The notes beneath the pieces are model-generated. The model searched no databases. It was given only the letters and a program-made list of their open reading frames with translations, and was not told the DNA's origin. A stretch of 64,000 bases of DNA from Pseudomonas orientalis (lineage in GTDB: Bacteria > Pseudomonadota > Gammaproteobacteria > Pseudomonadales > Pseudomonadaceae), in assembly GCF_001439815.1 (NCBI RefSeq), contig NZ_JYLM01000005.1, positions 1 through 64,000 of the forward strand. Reading direction: 5' to 3'. This document shows, one piece after another, positions 32,344 to 40,643 of this stretch. Position 1 is the first letter of the stretch, and each line of letters starts with the position of its first letter. A program made the position numbers and the translations under genes.

Positions 32344-32613
32344 ATGAAAGCTTTAGTAGTTTTGGCCCTCAGCAGCCTGTGCGCCACCGCCGCCCTGGCC
32401 GACGAGGCCCCGACCGAGCTGGCCGGCCGCAACGCGCCGATTGTCGAGGACTACACCTACAGCACCCACCTGGACGTCGCCAAAGTAGTGTCCATGAGTG
32501 ATATTCCGCAAGTGTGTGAAGTTGTACCGGTGAAGATGGAATATGAAGACTCGCAAGGTCAGCGTCATATTCTTAATTATCATGTGATGGGCAATGGTTG
32601 CTCTAACGGGTAA
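32344..32613 (+). CDS. DUF2790 family small periplasmic protein
   Basis: An 89-residue protein with a clear signal peptide (MKALVVLALSSLCATAALA before DEAP). The mature part carries the DUF2790 pattern: YSTHLDVAKVVSMSDIP, a Cys pair (C in QVCEVVP and C in GNGCSNG) likely forming a disulfide, and KMEYEDSQGQRHILNYHVMGNGC. Pseudomonads hold several paralogs; no molecular role is known. I chose the ATG at 32344 because the signal peptide starts there. Confidence 0.85.
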   Translation: MKALVVLALSSLCATAALADEAPTELAGRNAPIVEDYTYSTHLDVAKVVSMSDIPQVCEVVPVKMEYEDSQGQRHILNYHVMGNGCSNG

Positions 32614-32706
32614 TAACTTGGTTATTTAGTTTCAACCCGGATCTTGGTCGCCGCAGGAAATCGTTCTTGCGGCCAAGAACCTGTTTCGGATGCGCCACAC
32701 ATCAAA

Positions 32707-32731
32707 TGTGGGAGCGGGCTTGCTCGCGAAG
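32707..32731. repeat. Single REP element of the GCTTGCTCGCGAA type
   Basis: GTGGGAGCGGGCTTGCTCGCGAAG is a different REP class from the GGGGGCTTGCCCCC type, and it is unpaired here. Confidence 0.8.
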
Positions 32732-32761
32732 ACAATAGATGCGGCACCACTGCAATCCCCT

Positions 32762-32995
32762 CTAAGCGCCCGAATCGGGCCTCACACACTCAATGACATC
32801 TTCCCGCTCTTGCAAGAAATCCTCATCCATCCTGGGCAAATCGACCAGCGACAGCCAACTGGGCCTGACTGGCCGCAGGACAATTGTGTCCCCCTCCCTG
32901 AGAATTTCCAGCTCATCCACCCCGTCGTAAGCCATCTCCGCTGGCAAATGGATCGTCTGACCCTCTCCATTCTCAATGATCGAAACAGTGCGCAT
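32762..32995 (-). CDS. Solitary VapB/AbrB-type antitoxin
   Basis: A 77-residue protein starting MRTVSIIENGEGQTIHLPAEMAYDGVDELEILREGDTIVLRPV, a swapped-hairpin AbrB domain. It continues into a VapB-like tail (WLSLVDLPRMDEDFLQERE) that in relatives wraps the VapC active site. The ribosome site GGAGAGG lies before the ATG at 32995. No PIN-domain toxin follows on either side: only 140 bases separate it from the DUF2790 gene. It is either a relic or a free-standing regulator or antitoxin. Confidence 0.75.
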   Translation of the reverse strand: MRTVSIIENGEGQTIHLPAEMAYDGVDELEILREGDTIVLRPVRPSWLSLVDLPRMDEDFLQEREDVIECVRPDSGA

Positions 32996-33229
32996 AAAAA
33001 GTTGCCTCTCCAACGTAGCTGACTCTTGCAATTTAAGGGAGCACCTCGTGGCAGAGCAACGCAAATGCCCACAACCTGATCACCTCTTCCCACCTCGGTA
33101 AATACCGACACCTCCCGTCAAAAACTTCCTACCCACCAACCCCCCGTAATCCCTCACTCTGGCCTAAATATCCGCCTTTTTGTCAGCCCACCGGGACAAT
33201 CCGCCACAACACAAACCCGAATTTTTCCC

Positions 33230-33235
33230 TATAAT
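33230..33235 (+). promoter_or_regulatory. Candidate -10 box of nrdB
   Basis: A perfect TATAAT, with only a poor -35 upstream, about 260 bases before nrdB. The long leader that follows contains small hairpins (GCCCG..CGGGC at 33236-33252, GTGTGAA..TTTCACAC near 33430-33460). No NrdR box is convincing. The 32996-33493 gap contains no gene that I can support. Confidence 0.4.
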
Positions 33236-33493
33236 GCCCGGGTAAATCGGGCCTGCAATATCCCTTTACACAGGGACGAAGAGCCAGACCTGAGGCCACC
33301 GCCGGAGCCTGCACCGCCCGCTCCGCCCCTCAAGCCTCATGCAGTACCCGTTACCCCATTACGTTTATTTGCCTGCGCGAGCTGCTGCAACAAACGATTC
33401 CTTAAGATCCACCGCGGCCCTCGGGCCGTGTGAACACCCAACCATCCGGTTTCACACGGGCACCTTGAGCCCTCACGCAGGAGACGACACGTC

Positions 33494-34744
33494 ATGCTGA
33501 GCTGGGACGAATTCGACAAAGAAGAAGAAGGCGAAGTAGCCGCCAAAGGCGCCAACGCCGGCCACGCCACCGAAGCCAACATGGACCGCCTCGACGGAGC
33601 CGGCGCCGCCGCCGCCATCGAAGCCCGCGCCGTCACCGCCAATGACTCCGCCGCCATCGCGCGCGCCAAGGCCGAGCTGGACAAACTCGACGTCGCCGAA
33701 GGCCTCGCCGAACTCGAAGGCGCCTCCGCCCGCGTCGCAGTTGATGAAAAGCGCATGATCAACTGCCGCGCCGACCTCAACCAACTCGTACCCTTCAAGT
33801 ACGACTGGGCCTGGCAGAAATACCTCGACGGCTGCGCCAACCACTGGATGCCGCAGGAGGTCAACATGACCGCCGACATCGCCCTGTGGAAAAACCCCGA
33901 AGGCCTGACCGACGACGAACGCCGCATCGTCATGCGCAACCTCGGCTTCTTCTCCACCGCCGACTCTCTGGTCGCGAACAACCTGGTGCTGGCCGTGTAC
34001 CGCCTGATCACCAACCCGGAGTGCCGCCAGTACATCCTGCGCCAGGCCTTCGAAGAAGCGATCCACACCCACGCCTACCAGTACTGCATCGAATCGTTGG
34101 CCATGGATGAAGGCGAGATCTTCAACATGTACCACGAGATCCCATCGGTCGCCAAAAAAGCCGCCTGGGGCCTGAAGTACACCCGCTCGATCTCCGATCC
34201 GAAGTTCGAAACCGGCACCGTCGACACCGACAAAGAGTTGCTGCGTAACCTGGTCGCCTACTATTGCGTACTGGAAGGCATCTTCTTCTACTGCGGCTTC
34301 ACCCAGATCCTGTCCATGGGCCGCCGCAACAAAATGACCGGCGTGGCCGAACAGTTCCAGTACATCCTGCGCGATGAGTCGATGCACCTGAACTTCGGGA
34401 TCGATGTGATCAACCAGATCAAAATCGAAAACCCGCACTTGTGGGATGCCGGGATGAAGGAAGAAGCGACCCAGATGATTCTGCAGGGGACGCAACTGGA
34501 GATTGAATATGCGCGGGATACCATGCCGCGTGGGGTGTTGGGCATGAACGCGGCGATGATGGAGGATTACCTCAAGTTTATTGCTAACCGTCGTCTGTCG
34601 CAGATTGGGTTGAAGGAAGAGTATCCAGGGACGACTAACCCGTTCCCGTGGATGAGCGAGATTATGGATTTGAAGAAAGAGAAGAATTTCTTCGAAACCC
34701 GTGTGATTGAGTACCAGACTGGCGGTGCGCTGAGCTGGGATTGA
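33494..34744 (+). CDS. nrdB: Class Ia ribonucleotide reductase beta subunit
   Basis: A 416-residue NrdB. The metal/radical segment [14 protein letters not shown] gives Glu, His and the radical Tyr in the E-x2-H-x3-Y spacing, and a second ligand set is [13 protein letters not shown]. About 70 extra N-terminal residues rich in Ala, Glu and Lys precede the ferritin-like core, as in other pseudomonads. It supplies the tyrosyl radical to NrdA for dNTP synthesis. nrdA is not adjacent in this window. Synonymous codon use shifts from C-ending to G/T-ending codons near 34380. Confidence 0.95.
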   Translation: MLSWDEFDKEEEGEVAAKGANAGHATEANMDRLDGAGAAAAIEARAVTANDSAAIARAKAELDKLDVAEGLAELEGASARVAVDEKRMINCRADLNQLVPFKYDWAWQKYLDGCANHWMPQEVNMTADIALWKNPEGLTDDERRIVMRNLGFFSTADSLVANNLVLAVYRLITNPECRQYILRQAFEEAIHTHAYQYCIESLAMDEGEIFNMYHEIPSVAKKAAWGLKYTRSISDPKFETGTVDTDKELLRNLVAYYCVLEGIFFYCGFTQILSMGRRNKMTGVAEQFQYILRDESMHLNFGIDVINQIKIENPHLWDAGMKEEATQMILQGTQLEIEYARDTMPRGVLGMNAAMMEDYLKFIANRRLSQIGLKEEYPGTTNPFPWMSEIMDLKKEKNFFETRVIEYQTGGALSWD

Positions 34745-34768
34745 TTCCCAAGCCAAGTAATACTCAAG

Positions 34769-34794
34769 AGCCCTGACTTGTTCAGGGCTTTTTT
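34769..34794 (+). terminator. Rho-independent terminator of nrdB
   Basis: AGCCCTGA/TCAGGGCT over five bases, followed by six T, 25 bases past the stop. The 34795-35061 stretch beyond it shows no gene. Confidence 0.9.
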
Positions 34795-35061
34795 ATGCAA
34801 GCCGACTTGAATAGGACCCCTCCTACAAGACGATCATCTATGGAAGGGTTGATGCGAATGTCGATGTTGCCTAGGCTCATCCGCCGGTGCCTAAGAAACG
34901 CCCAACGTAGAAGCAAGCCTAACTCACACAGCAAAAATCCCGCTTGATGTCAGTCATGCGGAGTTCACGCTGCAATGAGGTTTGTTCGGTTGGAGTTTCT
35001 TAAAACCCCATTCTCTACGCTGGGTTCTGGCCCTCGAGAAACCACGTAGAGGTCATAGGGA

Positions 35062-35640
35062 ATGTCCAATCAACATCAATCCAAACTACCGCTCGCCAAA
35101 GACATAGTCGCGGCTGAACCGTTTATCGCCATTGTTTTCACTCGTCACAGTCTCCATTTACATACTCTTCTTCTGGAAAACCAACCTTGGTTCTGCGCTC
35201 GCGATCTTGGTCGTTTGATGGGATGGCGCTTGGATGAGCGAACGACTCGTAAGCTTGATGAAGATCAAAAAAGAATCGTAAACCTGTTATTCCACGGTCA
35301 GCCGGAAGAAATGTTAATGATCAGTGAATCCGGCGCCTATGCATTGCTGGTCTATCACTACATACCGGGAAACCGCTTATTACGTAGCTGGCTGACTCAC
35401 GAAGTCGTTCCGACGTTGCGAGACGATCGCCAGGCACAAACGATGGAGCGCCCCTTATTGAGTATGCTGGATTGGCCCGGGATGTCGTTGAACCTGTTGC
35501 ATTGGCAGGATGAGGGCTGGATTCGCCTTCGAGACATGCCGTATTTGCTGGTGAATAGAACCTACCGGAAAAAGCCCGAGAACACGCCGTGGTGGCGCAA
35601 GCTCATACAATCGTTCCGAATCAGTCAGCGAGTCTACTGA
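35062..35640 (+). CDS. BRO-N domain protein (phage antirepressor-like)
   Basis: A 192-residue protein whose residues 20-125 match the BRO N-terminal domain: FTRHSLHLHTLLLENQPWFCARDLGRLMGW, then ISESGAYALLVYHYIPGNRLLRSWLTHEVVPTLR. BRO-N proteins bind DNA and are typical of phage antirepressors. The C-terminal part is short and unassigned, with no KilA or Ant domain. No other phage gene is near, so it is a lone cargo gene or domesticated regulator. GAGG lies before the ATG. Confidence 0.8.
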   Translation: MSNQHQSKLPLAKDIVAAEPFIAIVFTRHSLHLHTLLLENQPWFCARDLGRLMGWRLDERTTRKLDEDQKRIVNLLFHGQPEEMLMISESGAYALLVYHYIPGNRLLRSWLTHEVVPTLRDDRQAQTMERPLLSMLDWPGMSLNLLHWQDEGWIRLRDMPYLLVNRTYRKKPENTPWWRKLIQSFRISQRVY

Positions 35641-35739
35641 CGTATTCACCCGGCGATTCCTACGGACAAGTAGGAAATTTCGTAGACGCCATAATGGCTA
35701 CTCAGTATCGTCCGAGGGTTTTCTACCCTCGGCGGCTGC

Positions 35740-36453
35740 ATGGATATTACGAAAGACAAAACGGACTGGAGCGACGCGGAACTGACAGCGGCAGTCGAGA
35801 CTTACCTAAAGATGCTGGCCTGGGAACAGAGCGGTCAGCCTTTCAACAAAGCTCTCGAAAACCGACTTTTACGCGAAGGCCCGGTGGCGGGCCGGGCAAA
35901 GGGTTCCATCGAGTTCCGCATGCAAAACATCTCTACCGTGCTAGACCGTATGGGCCTGGACCGCATCGAAGGCTATAAGCCTGCGAAGAACGTGGGCACA
36001 GGCGTAGAACAACGCATCCGCCAAGCGCTCGCCGCGCAGGGTGTGTTCGAATCCGAGGACGCGGCCCAAACAGCAGACGAGCAAACGCTCATCCGCCGCG
36101 CGTCCAAGCTGCAGCAACAATCCTCCCTAAAAAGACCGGACGGCATTGTCCAACCGCAGAAAGTATTCACCGCCAGCACAGCCTTCGTTCGCGACCCAAA
36201 AGTACGCGCCTGGGTGCTGAAAGAAGCCAACGGCATCTGCGAAGGCTGCGGTTCAAACGCGCCGTTCAAGGTCGACGGTTTGCCATTTCTTGAAGTACAT
36301 CACGTCAAGCACCTGGCCCAGAAGGGTTCGGATCGCATCAGCAATGCTGTAGCCTTGTGCCCCAATTGCCATCAGCGTTGTCACCGGTCGAGTGATCGGG
36401 AGGCTTTCACCGAAGGGCTTTACGCCAAGATCGGAAGATTGGCACGGGAGTAG
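35740..36453 (+). CDS. HNH endonuclease family protein
   Basis: A 237-residue protein with an N-terminal helical region (about 1-80; DWSDAELTAAVETYLKML, EFRMQNISTVLDRMG) and a C-terminal HNH nuclease: CEGCG, then EVHHVKHLAQKGSDRISNAVALCPNCHQRCH. CxxC twice gives a zinc site and HH plus N the ββα-metal core, as in McrA-like enzymes. It could act as a restriction or defence nuclease. A stable hairpin (CCGAGGGT..ACCCTCGG, about 35711-35731) sits right before the ATG and may throttle translation. Confidence 0.85.
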   Translation: MDITKDKTDWSDAELTAAVETYLKMLAWEQSGQPFNKALENRLLREGPVAGRAKGSIEFRMQNISTVLDRMGLDRIEGYKPAKNVGTGVEQRIRQALAAQGVFESEDAAQTADEQTLIRRASKLQQQSSLKRPDGIVQPQKVFTASTAFVRDPKVRAWVLKEANGICEGCGSNAPFKVDGLPFLEVHHVKHLAQKGSDRISNAVALCPNCHQRCHRSSDREAFTEGLYAKIGRLARE

Positions 36454-36513
36454 ACTCCCGCTGTCACACCTGATGCATATTCAAAAAATACTAGATAGGA
36501 CTGAGGCCAACCC

Positions 36514-37173
36514 GTGAACCCAGACATGCTCGAAGCCGGCCCCGTTGACGCCAAAGTACTTTCCGTCTTTGACTTCGACGGCACCCTCACCCACCACGAT
36601 AGTTTCGTGCCCTTCCTTAAGTTTGCCTTTGGCACCGGCGAGTTCTATGGCCGGATGGTCAAGCTGGCGGTGCCGGGGCTGCGTTTTTTGGTGCGGCAGA
36701 TCAGCCGGGATGAGTTGAAGGCGCAGTTGATCCGCACCTTTATGACCGGGGTGGAAAAGGCGTGGGTGCAGCAGAAGGCCGAGGAGTATTGCCAGCGCAA
36801 TTGGGCGCGGTTGATGCGCCCGGCGGGGGTGTTGTCGGTGGAGCAGGAGTTGGGCTCGGGGGCGGTGGTGACGCTGTGTTCGGCGTCGCCGGCGTTGGTG
36901 TTGCAGCCGTTTGCCGATCGGCTGGGGATCCGCTTGATCGGGACTGAGCTTGAGGTGGTGGACGGGGTGCTGACCGGCAAGCTCACCGGGAATAATTGCC
37001 GCTGTGAGAACAAGGTGCTGCGGCTTGAGGCGGTGTATGGGGACCTGGGGGAATATCGGCTCAGGGCCTGGGGCGATACGCGCGGGGATCGGGAGTTGCT
37101 GGCGGCGGCGCAGGATGCGCATTTTCGGCATTTTCATGCGAAGAAGAAACGGCGGGCTCGGTTGCAGCGGTGA
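36514..37173 (+). CDS. HAD-IB family phosphatase
   Basis: A 219-residue HAD hydrolase. Motif I is FDFDGTLTHHDSF with the nucleophile Asp, motif II is CSASPALVL, and GDTRGDRELL supplies motif III/IV acids. The helical cap between residues 40 and 110 is of the SerB/PGP-phosphatase-like C1 class. The substrate is unknown, perhaps a lipid phosphate or phosphoserine. The GTG start at 36514 is supported by GAGG seven bases upstream; ATG at 36526 is the alternative. From about 36640 the coding strand is unusually G-rich. Confidence 0.85.
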   Translation: MNPDMLEAGPVDAKVLSVFDFDGTLTHHDSFVPFLKFAFGTGEFYGRMVKLAVPGLRFLVRQISRDELKAQLIRTFMTGVEKAWVQQKAEEYCQRNWARLMRPAGVLSVEQELGSGAVVTLCSASPALVLQPFADRLGIRLIGTELEVVDGVLTGKLTGNNCRCENKVLRLEAVYGDLGEYRLRAWGDTRGDRELLAAAQDAHFRHFHAKKKRRARLQR

Positions 37174-37281
37174 TGCAAATGGCGGGGTTGGCGGGTGGAT
37201 CGCAGCGATCCCTTCGCAGCCTCGCTGGAGCTCCCACAGTTTGAGCGGGGTAAGGCTGGGTAGCGCAGCAGGCTATTAGTT

Positions 37282-37686
37282 TCAGGCAAAAATCCAGTTC
37301 TCTACAATTAAGCCGTTAACGCGCTTGAATTCGTCCTCATTGTTCGTTACCAGAACCAACCCCGAGCTTCTCGCGTGACCGGCGATATGCAGATCATTAA
37401 CGCCAATTGGCGTCCCCTTCTTTTCCAGATCTGAACGTATGGAGCCATAGTGAAATGCGGCTTTATCGTCGTAGTGAACGACTTCGAGCCGGGAGATGAA
37501 GTCCTCCACGGTTCGGGTGTTCTTTTCTACAAATTTGCTTTTTTCGGCTCCGTGCATCAGTTCTGCGAGAGTGATTGATGAGATCACCATTCGCCCTACG
37601 TTTGCGTTGAATTTATGCAGGATTTCGATAGGCCGCCGCTTGATGACGTAAATCACGATGTTTGTATCAAGCATGTACTTAATCAT
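37282..37686 (-). CDS. vapC: VapC-type PIN-domain toxin
   Basis: A 134-residue PIN ribonuclease. MIKYMLDTNIVIYVIK gives the first catalytic Asp, TLAELMHGAEKS the Glu, and GVNDLHIAGHARSSGLVLVTNNEDEF the further acids. VapC toxins cleave initiator tRNA or rRNA. The start overlaps the vapB stop by eight bases. A longer in-frame start upstream lies inside vapB and is not used in the family. Confidence 0.92.
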   Translation of the reverse strand: MIKYMLDTNIVIYVIKRRPIEILHKFNANVGRMVISSITLAELMHGAEKSKFVEKNTRTVEDFISRLEVVHYDDKAAFHYGSIRSDLEKKGTPIGVNDLHIAGHARSSGLVLVTNNEDEFKRVNGLIVENWIFA

Positions 37687-37918
37687 CAAAGGGCTCTCGT
37701 TCCTGCTGGGATTGATCGGCGCGTTCTTCCATAAAATCATCAGATACCGATTCACCCGCAAGGAAAAAACTGTCCCAAGTATTTTCAACCGGCGAAATGA
37801 CCAGTTCTCGCCCCACAGCGCGGACTTCTACATTTTTCACCCCTGCCGGAAAGCGCATGTCGGCAGGGATGCGAATATTTTGCGTGCGATTGTTTGTAAA
37901 GATCGTTCCAGAAGACAT
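37679..37918 (-). CDS. vapB: VapB-type antitoxin
   Basis: A 79-residue antitoxin with an AbrB-like N-terminal domain (GTIFTNNRTQNIRIPADMRFP) and an acidic C-terminal tail (WDSFFLAGESVSDDFMEERADQ) that would neutralise VapC. The ATG at 37918 follows AGAGGTG; a GTG three codons earlier is less likely. The pair presumably represses its own promoter upstream of 37918. Confidence 0.92.
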   Translation of the reverse strand: MSSGTIFTNNRTQNIRIPADMRFPAGVKNVEVRAVGRELVISPVENTWDSFFLAGESVSDDFMEERADQSQQEREPFDD

Positions 37919-38097
37919 AGAGATCACCTCTCTGGGTATGGATAAACTGAGAAGAAAGGATAGCTTGAGGATGCTCTACTGCATAGCTCTATGGCAACCG
38001 CCCGACCAATGCCTTCCCTTGGCCTGCTGTCACGAAAACGCTAATGCGCACTCAAATTCGTTAACAAATCCACTTTTTTCGATGAAAACGCTAACCG

Positions 38098-38595
38098 GTG
38101 ACCTTTGTCGACTACTTCACCAGCGGCCCGCAGTTGTACACCCTGGCCAAGCGTGAGGAGATCAAGGAATTGACCGACCTGTGCGGTAAAAAAGTCGGCA
38201 CCAGCCGCCGTACCACCTGGCCGTCGGAGATTACCGCGTGGAGCAAGGAATACTGCGAAGCGGCGGGTAAGCCGGCGATCGTGGTGATCGGCACCGAAGG
38301 CTCGGCGGACGCGCGGGCGCAGTTGCAGCAGAACCGGCTGGATGCGGCGATGCAGGGCAGCGAGACGATTCCTTATTTGATGTCGTTGGATAAAGGTAAA
38401 TACAAGCCGGTGGGGTTGGCGATTTCCAGGCAGTTCACCGGGCTTGGGATCGAGAAGAGCAATACCGAGTTGGTCACCGCGATCAGTGACGCGTTGCAGG
38501 GCATGATTGATGATGGGACGTACGGCAAGATTTTGAAAAAGTGGGATCTGGAGCAGGGTGCGGTCGAGAAGATCAGCATCAATGCCGGCCAGTAG
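38098..38595 (+). pseudogene. 5'-truncated amino-acid ABC transporter binding protein
   Basis: The 165 codons match only the second half of a family 3 solute-binding protein: GPQLYTLAKREEIKELTDLCGKKVGTSRRTT, GSADARAQLQQNRLDAAMQGSETIPYL, and the end ALQGMIDDGTYGKILKKWDLEQGAVEKISIN. The signal peptide and about 100-130 N-terminal residues are missing, so no export is possible. The sequence GAAAACGCTAA occurs at 38034 and 38084, exactly 50 bases apart, just before the break. No permease or ATPase genes follow. It is a deletion relic. Confidence 0.85.
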
Positions 38596-38611
38596 ATACA
38601 AGGTCTGAAAA

Positions 38612-38701
38612 TGTGGGAGGGGGCTTGCTCCCGATTGCGGTGGGTCAGCCATACATCCTTTTAATGACACGCCCTCATCGGGGGCAAGCCCCCTCCCACA
38701 T
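38612..38701. repeat. REPIN between two pseudogenes
   Basis: An inverted REP pair; the left copy has GCTTGCTCCC instead of GCTTGCCCCC, a diverged arm. It lies exactly between the binding-protein relic and the MFS relic. Confidence 0.9.
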
Positions 38702-38764
38702 TGGATCTGAGTTCACATTTAATCTGTGCCCACCTGCGATCTGTGCGGCCCTGGAATAACAAGG

Positions 38765-39534
38765 ATGCTCTCCCCCACCGTGGCCACCTACTCCCTGGTA
38801 ATTCGCCGCCTGTTGATCTGCTCGGTGACCATCGTGGTCAGCCGGTCCATGACCAGCCCACTGCTGGCCCTCTGGCTGAGCACCCGCCTGGGCCTCAACC
38901 AGCAGGACATCGGCTTGCTGATGGGCGTTGCCGTGTTTATCGCCACGTTGCTCGGCTTGTACGGCGGCTACATCATCGACCGCCTGGAAAAGCGCAAGCT
39001 GCTGATCCTGGCCATGCTTTCCAGCGCCATCGGTTTTCTGTTGCTGACGTTCGCCAGCAACCTCTACCTCACCACCCTGACCCTGGTGATCACCGAAGCC
39101 GCGTCGGCGCTGTTCCTGATCGGTTCCAAGGCGATCATCAGCGAAAACCTGGCGGTGGGCGATCGCGCCAAAGTGTTTTCCCTGCGCTACACCCTGACCA
39201 ACGTCGGCTATGCCACCGGCCCCATGGTCGGCGTGGTGATCGCCGGCCAACTGCCTTGGGCGCCGTTTTTGATCGCCAGTGCCATTGCTTTCGGCAGCCT
39301 GTTCCTGATGGTTGGCATTGCCCCGACCGCACGGGATACCAGGCATAAACCGCAAAGTTTTCTGAGCACCCTGCAGACCTTGCGCAGCGACCGCACATTG
39401 GTCCTGTTCACCAGCGGCAGTTTGTTGAGCACCATGCGACGCCGGCCAGCATGTTTTATGCCCTGGCGGCATTGACCGCAGCCGGCGGAACCCTGTGTTT
39501 CCTGAGTGGGCGACGGGTTGCAAGTTCTTGCTGA
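38765..39534 (+). pseudogene. MFS transporter with internal deletion and frameshift
   Basis: The frame from ATG 38765 gives the N-terminal six-helix half of an MFS drug-efflux-type carrier (SPLLALWLSTRLGLNQQDIGLLMGVAVF, GGYIIDRLEKRKLLILAML), up to about residue 228. It then runs out of frame near LLSTM. In the next frame, MFYALAALTAAGGTLCF followed by SGRRVASSC and a stop at 39534 is the tail of the same family. About 150 residues of the second half are missing, so the carrier is dead. Confidence 0.85.
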
Positions 39535-39588
39535 TATTTGCGCAGGTTCTCGCTATTAATAGCCAAACCTCTCACGGATCCGAGCCCC

Positions 39589-40536
39589 ATGAAATTCGAC
39601 ACGGCCTACAGCCTGAGTCTCGATGACAAGCTGTCGATCTATGACGTACGAGACCTGAATTTCGACGAAACCGCCGATTTCGATTCAGACACAGACCACT
39701 TTCTCTGCCCCAACGACGTCTGCCGCGCGGCGTTCGATACCGGCAATACACTGAGTACGTTCAACGCAAAGAACGTCAATTACCAGCGCACGCCGCACTT
39801 CAAGAACAAGACCGGCACCCGACATATCGAAGGTTGCCGCTACGCCAGCGTGCACAAGAACGCGACCGGTGAAAACGATGACGATCGCGAGGAAAACTTC
39901 CCGTCGGAGTTCGTGCTCACGCGGCGTCAATACGAACCTAAGCCCCCCCTGACAGGCGCCGGGAACGTCGCCCTGCAGGAACCAACGAAAGCCCCTTCAA
40001 ATCGCGTCTCCACATCCCACGGCAACAACGACACTACCCCAGACAAAACCAGCGTATTCGCCCACCCGGTGGAATGCTACGTGTCGAATATCGATAACAA
40101 GGACAAGCTCAAATCAATGCCGTTGAAAATCGGCGAACACACGGCGACGTACTGGACGTTCTTCAAGAGAATCGAGTACCTGCAAGACAACAAGGGCCTG
40201 ATCTACTGGGGCAGGATCAAGGCCATCAAGGACTACACCAGCAGCTTTCGCATCGACTTCGAAAAGAAGGTATGGCTCGACAAAAAACCCTACGCCGTCA
40301 ACGTCTACCTGAGCAAAAAACTCATCGAAAACTACCGCAAGCGCACGGCATTCCTGGAGCAGATCAAGGCCGCAGCAGCCAGCGAACGAGCATTGTATTG
40401 CTTTTTCCATGGCGTCACGCCGCAGCTCCAGCAAGTGCCGAGCAAGAAGAACCCCGAGCAGACGTTCGGGGTGTTCAGCGCGAATATTGAAAACCTGGAT
40501 CATCTGATCATTCGCGAGGCGCCAGGGGTGGAGTAG
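39589..40536 (+). CDS. Unknown protein with an N-terminal Cys/His cluster
   Basis: A 315-residue protein that I do not recognise. C40 and C45 (LCPNDVC), H70, H79 and C83 (PHFKNKTGTRHIEGC) form a C-x4-C...H-x8-H-x3-C cluster like zinc ribbons at the N-terminus of several nucleic-acid-linked protein families. A low-complexity hinge (about 110-165) follows. A beta-rich second half (YWGRIKAIKDYTSSFRIDF, ALYCFFHGVTPQL, FGVFSANIENLDHLIIRE) resembles a small barrel. It stands alone between a pseudogene and an SOS-boxed regulator, in a variable region, so a defence or mobile-element role is possible but unproven. Confidence 0.7.
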   Translation: MKFDTAYSLSLDDKLSIYDVRDLNFDETADFDSDTDHFLCPNDVCRAAFDTGNTLSTFNAKNVNYQRTPHFKNKTGTRHIEGCRYASVHKNATGENDDDREENFPSEFVLTRRQYEPKPPLTGAGNVALQEPTKAPSNRVSTSHGNNDTTPDKTSVFAHPVECYVSNIDNKDKLKSMPLKIGEHTATYWTFFKRIEYLQDNKGLIYWGRIKAIKDYTSSFRIDFEKKVWLDKKPYAVNVYLSKKLIENYRKRTAFLEQIKAAAASERALYCFFHGVTPQLQQVPSKKNPEQTFGVFSANIENLDHLIIREAPGVE

Positions 40537-40568
40537 GCGCCAGCTGAAACACCGGCTATTTCCATGAG

Positions 40569-40604
40569 TTGATGAGCGGTAGGAACAACTGTATAAAAAC
40601 ACAG
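40569..40604 (+). promoter_or_regulatory. Promoter overlapped by a LexA-like SOS box
   Basis: TTGATG (40569-40574), a 17-base spacer and TATAAA (40592-40597) form a good sigma-70 promoter. CTGTATAAAAACACAG at 40589-40604 matches 13 of 16 positions of the LexA consensus CTGTATATATATACAG and covers the -10 box, where LexA binding would block transcription. It is 40 bases upstream of the HTH gene. Confidence 0.65.
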
Positions 40605-40643
40605 TATAGTTATGCCTCCCCTGTCGAACCTGGAGAAATCCCC

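Noticed and set aside
33181..33260. NrdR box in the nrdB leader
   Set aside because: No sequence close to the palindromic NrdR consensus was found near the TATAAT.
33473..34756. 427-codon frame opposite nrdB
   Set aside because: Composition rich in Val, Gly and His with no motif, and nrdB on the other strand is certain.
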